From assembly GCA_002408445.1 (NCBI GenBank), contig DHSK01000152.1, positions 13,408 through 22,585 of the forward strand: DNA of 9,178 nt, read 5' to 3'. This document shows positions 5,690 to 9,178 of this stretch, one piece after another (the stretch's first letter is position 1; every line of letters begins with the position of its first letter). A program made the position numbers and the translations under genes. Source of the stretch: Syntrophomonas sp. UBA5288 (GTDB lineage Bacteria > Bacillota > Syntrophomonadia > Syntrophomonadales > Syntrophomonadaceae). The notes beneath the pieces were generated by a model. The model was not told the DNA's origin. It made no database searches and worked only from the letters and a program-made list of their open reading frames with translations.

Positions 5690-5744
5690 GGGGACATTCT
5701 TCACTTCGGTTCACGGAGCGGACCTGATAGGAAGGTGTGTCCCC
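5690..5744. repeat. GGGGACA/TGTCCCC-bounded hairpin element
   Basis: GGGGACA (5690-5696) and TGTCCCC (5738-5744) are exact complements bounding a 55-base segment. The interior includes a small CTTCG/CGGAG-type stem and partial pairing next to the outer arms. Short elements bounded this way recur in many bacterial genomes, in some cases as REP-like repeats; whether it recurs in this genome cannot be seen here. Confidence 0.45.
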
Positions 5745-5781
5745 AGCTGAAATAGCAAGAGACAACCTTTAGATATAAATC

Positions 5782-5810
5782 GTGTGGTCCATTTAATATC
5801 TGGAAATATT
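5782..5810 (+). promoter_or_regulatory. Candidate sigma-F promoter of spoIIR
   Basis: GGAAATATT (5802-5810) fits the sigma-F -10 pattern GGnnAnAnT completely. GTGTG (5782-5786), 15 bases upstream, is a weak match to the -35 pattern (GYATA). spoIIR is a sigma-F target in Bacillus subtilis, which supports the assignment. The start would be near 5817, about 59 bases before the ATG. Confidence 0.45.
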
Positions 5811-5875
5811 TACCTGGATATCGTATAAAAATAAACCTTCCCGGAAACAATCACAGTACAGGGAGGGATTCATAA

Positions 5876-6562
5876 ATGTTTAAGAAAATCATCAGCATTG
5901 TCATCATATTATCCATCAGTTTCACCCTTAGTTCGGTCTATGCTGCTTCTCATATCCCATTAACCGATAGTGTACTGCGTTTGCACGTAATCGCCAACAG
6001 TGATGACCCGGCCGACCAGCAGCTAAAACTGCAGGTAAAAGATGAAATAGTGGCCATGATGCGGCAGGAATTTCAGGAAGTCGAAGATTCCGGGCAGGCA
6101 GAGCAGATAGCCCGGGCAGAAATACCCCGGATAGAGGCGGTTGCGGCCCGGGTAATAGCGAGCCGGGGCTATGATTATCCGGTTAAAGTGACCGTAGGAG
6201 AATACCCCTTTCCAGCCAAATCCTATGGAAATATGGTATTTCCTCCCGGTAATTACCAGGCGGTCCGGGTAGTCATTGGCGAGGGGCAGGGCAAGAACTG
6301 GTGGTGTGTATTATTCCCGCCCTTATGTCTGGTTGCTTCCTCCGACCGGGGCATAAGCATGAAATCTTCCCGCGAAGCCCGGGTAAGTTTCAAATGCCTG
6401 AAATTGATCCCGAAGGGGGTCAAGATTAAACATTTAAGTGATTCTGAAATAGATTCGAGCGAAATCAAGAAAAGCAGCGAAGTCCAAAAAACTAAAAAAG
6501 CTAAAAAAAGCAAAGAAACTAAAGAAATTAAGAAAATCAAAGAAACCAAAAAAACTGAGTAA
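5876..6562 (+). CDS. spoIIR: Stage II sporulation protein R (SpoIIR)
   Basis: A 228-residue secreted signalling protein. In the known pathway SpoIIR is made in the forespore under sigma-F, crosses into the intermembrane space and triggers SpoIIGA to process pro-sigma-E in the mother cell. Seen here: a signal peptide (residues 1-23, KK then a hydrophobic stretch ending VYA), then the hallmark motifs LRLHVIANSDDPADQQLKL (34-52), KSYGNMVFPPGNYQAVRVVIG (116-135 region) and KNWWCVLFPPLC (140-151). The ATG at 5876 has GGAGG at 5862-5866. The unusual part is the C-terminus: after the domain ends near residue 185 there is a low-complexity tail (198-228) with 14 lysines in 31 residues, built from KETK/KEIK-like units. 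No T-rich terminator follows. Confidence 0.96.
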   Translation: MFKKIISIVIILSISFTLSSVYAASHIPLTDSVLRLHVIANSDDPADQQLKLQVKDEIVAMMRQEFQEVEDSGQAEQIARAEIPRIEAVAARVIASRGYDYPVKVTVGEYPFPAKSYGNMVFPPGNYQAVRVVIGEGQGKNWWCVLFPPLCLVASSDRGISMKSSREARVSFKCLKLIPKGVKIKHLSDSEIDSSEIKKSSEVQKTKKAKKSKETKEIKKIKETKKTE

Positions 6563-6643
6563 AGCCGCCAGGGCACAACCGGTGATGAAATCTACACAGA
6601 TCCGGTGCACAGTCTGTCCTGCGGCTATTGCCCTATAAAGGGC
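6563..6643 (+). other. Structured gap after spoIIR
   Basis: AGCCGC (6563-6568) can pair with GCGGCT (6621-6626), reinforced by AGG with CCT and by inner GCAC and CGG pairing, giving an imperfect long hairpin. A second small hairpin GCCCT/AGGGC (6630-6634 with 6639-6643) follows. There is no T-tract, so this is not a standard terminator. Its role is unknown. Confidence 0.35.
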
Positions 6644-6683
6644 TACATTACCGGCCTGGTGCTAATCGCTGTCTAAAAAGGCT

Positions 6684-6712
6684 TTAACAAAAAGCATTAT
6701 AATGTATATAAT
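6684..6712 (+). promoter_or_regulatory. Sigma-A promoter of the ispE operon
   Basis: TTAACA (6684-6689) and TATAAT (6707-6712) are separated by 17 bases, giving one mismatch to the -35 consensus and a perfect -10. A second TATAAT at 6698-6703 lacks a -35 partner. The predicted start is near 6719, leaving a leader of about 19 bases before ispE. Confidence 0.8.
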
Positions 6713-6737
6713 TGGGGAAAAAATAAAGGAGAAAAAA

Positions 6738-7634
6738 ATGCTGGAGGAAATAATTCTCGAAGCTCCTGCCAAAATAAATTTGACCCTGGATGTTACCGGC
6801 AAACGTCCGGATGGATACCATGAACTGGAAACAGTCATGCACCAGATCAGTCTGGCGGACATAATTCGCCTTAAGCCACGCCGGGAGGGTATAGCGCTCC
6901 GGACCAACAGTTCTGCTATTCCTGACGGCGAAGATAATCTGGCTTACCGGGCGGCCCGTCTTGTGCTTGACCAATATCCCGCGGCAGGTGGAGTGGAAAT
7001 CCATATAGATAAAAAAATACCGGTCGGGGCAGGTCTGGCCGGAGGAAGTACAGATGCCGCGGCTGTCATACTGGGCCTTAACCGGCTCTATGATATGGGC
7101 CTGGCTGAACCGGCTTTGCTGGAGCAAGGCGCCCGCATTGGTTCGGATGTGCCTTTTTGCATGGCTGGAGGTACCGCACTGGCCCGGGGCCGGGGAGAGA
7201 TACTAACCCCTCTGCCGGTATGTCACCTTCCGCATCTGGTCCTGGTAAAACCGGATTTTCAAATATCGACAGGGGCGGTTTATGGCCTGTTAGACCTGGA
7301 AAATATGGGCTCTCGCCCCGATACGGCCGCTTTTCTTGAAGCCTGGGGAAAATGTGATATTATTAGTATAGCGTGCCACATGGGCAACGTATTAGAAACA
7401 GTTAGTATAAAAAAATATCCGGCACTTGAGGATATTAGACAAGAAATGCTTGACCGGGGAGCACTTGGTGCAGTAATGTCAGGTAGCGGACCAACCATGG
7501 TGGGGATTTTTCCCGACCCGAAAACAGCTGCCGCAGCCGGCCAGTGGTTCATGACCCGCTATCAGGAAGTTTACCTGGCAGCATCCTATAATAGAGGTGA
7601 TAGAAATGGAAAAGAACCGTTTATTACCGGTTAA
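6738..7634 (+). CDS. ispE: 4-diphosphocytidyl-2-C-methyl-D-erythritol kinase
   Basis: A 298-residue GHMP-family kinase. It phosphorylates the 2-hydroxyl of CDP-methylerythritol with ATP, a middle step of the non-mevalonate (MEP) route to isopentenyl diphosphate, in the cytoplasm. Motifs seen: PAKINL (10-15, catalytic Lys12), the ATP-binding glycine loop PVGAGLAGGSTDAA (95-108), SDVPF (136-140, catalytic Asp137) and MSGSGPT (247-253). The length is normal. The start at ATG 6738 is chosen because GGAG (6728-6731) lies six bases before it; the in-frame ATG at 6702 falls within the promoter's -10 region and has no ribosome site. The 3' end overlaps the next gene by 29 bases. It is the first gene of a three-gene operon. 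Confidence 0.97.
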   Translation: MLEEIILEAPAKINLTLDVTGKRPDGYHELETVMHQISLADIIRLKPRREGIALRTNSSAIPDGEDNLAYRAARLVLDQYPAAGGVEIHIDKKIPVGAGLAGGSTDAAAVILGLNRLYDMGLAEPALLEQGARIGSDVPFCMAGGTALARGRGEILTPLPVCHLPHLVLVKPDFQISTGAVYGLLDLENMGSRPDTAAFLEAWGKCDIISIACHMGNVLETVSIKKYPALEDIRQEMLDRGALGAVMSGSGPTMVGIFPDPKTAAAAGQWFMTRYQEVYLAASYNRGDRNGKEPFITG

Positions 7635-8301
7635 CCTTGATTCCTACAAGCCCCTGCGCGAACTGGTGCTGGAGGCTATCCGGGAGGCCATTATAACCGG
7701 CACATTAAAACCGCGGGAAAGACTGATGGAAATTCAGTTGGCGGAAGAACTGGGGGTTTCACGTACTCCTATCAGGGAAGCCCTCCGTAAACTGGAACTG
7801 GAAGGCTTTATTGTTATGGTGCCGCGCAAAGGCGCCTATGTAGCAGATCTTACTTTTAAAGATATAGCAGATGTCTTCGAAATAAGAGCCGCTTTGGAAG
7901 GGCTGGCCGCCGGCTTGGCCGCAGAACGCATAACCGATGACGAATTGGAAAATATGGAACGCCTGCTGGTAGAGAAGGCTGAGGCTATCGCCGAAAAAGA
8001 CATAGAAAAACTGGTAGCTGCCGACACTAAATTTCATGATGCCCTGTACCGTGCCAGCCGCAACCAGAGATTATCCAATATTATCAGTAATTTACGCGAA
8101 CAGATACAAAGATTCAGAACTACTTCATTATCCTATCCAGGCCGTTCCCGGCGATCTTTGGAAGAGCACCGCAGTATTGTGGAAGCCATTCAATCCCGCG
8201 ATGTACAGTCAGCTCGCCAGGCGGCCCAGGAGCATATTGAGAATGCTGAAAACAGCATGATAGAATCCATTAAAAAAGACGGGTTTGATATCCGCGATTA
8301 A
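7606..8301 (+). CDS. GntR-family transcriptional regulator with FCD domain (FadR subfamily)
   Basis: A 231-residue regulator with an N-terminal winged helix-turn-helix (about 15-82, including VSRTPIREALRKLELEGF at 51-68) and a helical FCD ligand domain (about 86-222). The FCD metal and ligand site appears intact: Asp140 and His144 (DTKFH), His188 (EEHRSIV) and His210 (QEHI). Such proteins usually bind a carboxylate metabolite through a metal ion. The ATG at 7606 is preferred over the GTG at 7597 because AGAGGTGAT (7593-7601) is the ribosome site and contains that GTG. It overlaps ispE by 29 bases, so the genes are co-transcribed. The ligand and targets are not evident; it could regulate its own operon or carbon metabolism elsewhere. 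Confidence 0.95.
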   Translation: MEKNRLLPVNLDSYKPLRELVLEAIREAIITGTLKPRERLMEIQLAEELGVSRTPIREALRKLELEGFIVMVPRKGAYVADLTFKDIADVFEIRAALEGLAAGLAAERITDDELENMERLLVEKAEAIAEKDIEKLVAADTKFHDALYRASRNQRLSNIISNLREQIQRFRTTSLSYPGRSRRSLEEHRSIVEAIQSRDVQSARQAAQEHIENAENSMIESIKKDGFDIRD

Positions 8302-8314
8302 CGGAGGTTGGGAT

Positions 8315-9088
8315 ATGAAGTATGATACTATAATCCTGGCTGGTGGGGAAAGTACCTGCGAACTCCGGAAAATTGCCCCATATGACAATGAGGCCTTAAT
8401 AATCATTGGCAACTCACCGATGATTTATTATGTTTACAATGCTTTAAAAGCCTCACCTCATGTCAATCGTATAATTGTGAGCGGTCCGGTTGAAGCCTTG
8501 CGCAACATTTTTGCGCGGGAAGAGAACCTGTATTTTGTGGGCAGCGGCGCCAATGCCATTGAAAGCTTTAATAATGCGGTGCACAAATTGACCGAAATGG
8601 GGGACATTACCGAAAAATTACTGGTATTGCCGACCGATATTCCTTTTATAACCCCGGAAGCGATCAATGATTTTATTGCGCACTGCGAAGAATCCGACGC
8701 TGACTTTTACTATCCCGTAACCCGCCGGGAGGTAAATGAACAAAAATTCCCCGGGGTAAACCGTACTTATGTCAACCTGAAGGAAGGCACCTTTACGGGA
8801 GGCAATCTGTTTCTGATCCGTACCGCCATCGTGGGTAAATGTCTTGATATCGGGTTGAAATTAGTGGCCCGGCGCAAAGACCCGGTGGCTATGGCCAAGC
8901 TATTCGGCTTCCGGCTGGTGTGGAAATATCTGATCAAGCGACTGAGCATCGCCGAGATAAAGAAAAGATTTTTCCAGGTCACCGGCATCAAAGGTGAACC
9001 GATAATTTCTCCTTTTGCCGAGGTAGGGGTTGATGTCGATAAGCCCAGCGACCTGGAACTGGCCCAGCAATATTTTAGTAACTTTTAG
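8315..9088 (+). CDS. MobA-like nucleotidyltransferase family protein
   Basis: A 257-residue protein with the GT-A-type nucleotidyltransferase fold used by MobA, IspD and GlmU N-terminal domains, which join a nucleotide to a phosphorylated small molecule. Seen: the N-terminal nucleotide loop TIILAGGEST (5-14), the metal-binding Asp in LPTDIP (105-110, Asp108), the glycine-rich GTFTGGNLFLI (158-168) and the C-terminal VDVDKPSDLE (239-248). The usual basic residues of this loop are altered: the family pattern LAGGxGxRM...pK reads LAGGESTCEL...NEAL here, with Glu26 at the lysine position. The ATG at 8315 has ACGGAGG at 8301-8307. The gene begins 13 bases after the regulator's stop and ends the operon. 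The substrate is unknown. Confidence 0.9.
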   Translation: MKYDTIILAGGESTCELRKIAPYDNEALIIIGNSPMIYYVYNALKASPHVNRIIVSGPVEALRNIFAREENLYFVGSGANAIESFNNAVHKLTEMGDITEKLLVLPTDIPFITPEAINDFIAHCEESDADFYYPVTRREVNEQKFPGVNRTYVNLKEGTFTGGNLFLIRTAIVGKCLDIGLKLVARRKDPVAMAKLFGFRLVWKYLIKRLSIAEIKKRFFQVTGIKGEPIISPFAEVGVDVDKPSDLELAQQYFSNF

Positions 9089-9097
9089 TAATTAAAG

Positions 9098-9140
9098 AAC
9101 AAACCCGGAAAGCCTAAGCCGACCGGGTTTGTTTGTTAAT
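9098..9140 (+). terminator. Intrinsic terminator closing the ispE operon
   Basis: An 11-bp stem (9098-9108 with 9123-9133) with a 14-base loop is followed by a T-rich end (TTTGTTTGTTAATT overlapping and after the stem). It lies ten bases after the nucleotidyltransferase stop. Confidence 0.85.
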
Positions 9141-9154
9141 TAGAAAATACTGTT

Positions 9155-9178
9155 CTTGTCATTCTGAACGCAGTGAAG
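9155..9178. repeat. Probable dispersed intergenic repeat, cut by the window end
   Basis: CTTGTCATTCTGAACGCAGTGAAG resembles, from memory, a short repeat of the form GTCATTCTGAGCG-AGCGAAGAATCT that is scattered through intergenic regions of many bacterial genomes. Only the first part is inside the window. Confidence 0.45.

Larger units (their letters stand above)
5150..5875. other. Gene-free stretch with stacked inverted repeats
   Basis: No convincing coding region lies in these 726 bases on either strand. In order it holds the YtrA-operon terminator (5214-5252), about 140 bases with no recognisable feature (5253-5395), an 11-bp inverted repeat (5396-5428), a GC-rich palindromic element (5443-5670), a GGGGACA/TGTCCCC hairpin element (5690-5744), and the promoter and leader region of spoIIR. 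The open frame at 5438-5671 simply follows the GC-rich palindrome and has no ribosome site. Confidence 0.8.

Noticed and set aside
6583..6636. Short frame of 17 residues (MKSTQIRCTVCPAAIAL) with a CxxC after spoIIR
   Set aside because: No ribosome site, very short, and it lies inside a region better explained by RNA pairing.
6684..7127. 147-residue minus-strand frame opposite ispE
   Set aside because: A shadow of ispE; no ribosome site, and the composition is that of a complementary frame.

Overview
The window looks like a chromosomal segment of a spore-forming, low-to-moderate-GC member of the Firmicutes (class Clostridia). The strongest evidence is a clear SpoIIR gene (engulfment-stage sigma-F to sigma-E signalling). 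Supporting evidence is a GntR/YtrA-type ABC operon, consensus Shine-Dalgarno sites and sigma-A promoters, and many intrinsic terminators. A syntrophic or anaerobic Clostridia lineage (Syntrophomonas-like) is my impression from the gene styles, not something proven here. All recognised genes lie on the + strand.

Layout. 69-1957: two adjacent proteins of probable SPOCS/DUF3794-like character (one with a coiled-coil tail, one with a Cys/His cluster), then a small helical protein of unknown function. Each of the two larger genes is closed by its own terminator, and the second has a candidate sigma-K-type promoter and leader hairpins. 2031-2888: a patatin-like (RssA/YlbK-type) serine hydrolase. 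2988-3155: a 55-residue ribbon-helix-helix DNA-binding protein. 3250-5149: a textbook autoregulated YtrA-type operon (regulator, ABC ATPase, six-helix permease) with a sigma-A promoter, a near-perfect operator palindrome across the start site, and strong terminators before and after. 5150-5875: a 726-base gene-free stretch dominated by a GC-rich palindromic element of about 228 bp, flanked by two smaller hairpin elements. 5876-6562: spoIIR, with an unusual lysine-rich C-terminal tail. 6684-9140: an operon with a sigma-A promoter encoding IspE (isoprenoid precursor synthesis), a GntR/FCD regulator and a MobA-like nucleotidyltransferase, ending in a terminator. The window closes inside what looks like a dispersed intergenic repeat.

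How the parts work together. The YtrA cassette is a self-contained stress-responsive exporter module. SpoIIR carries the forespore signal that switches on sigma-E in the mother cell. The ispE operon is housekeeping, with a regulator whose ligand cannot be read from sequence. I do not see a clear new multi-gene system. The items most worth following are the palindromic element, the pair of SPOCS-like genes with a sporulation-type promoter, the SpoIIR tail, and the nucleotidyltransferase that lacks the usual motif lysine.
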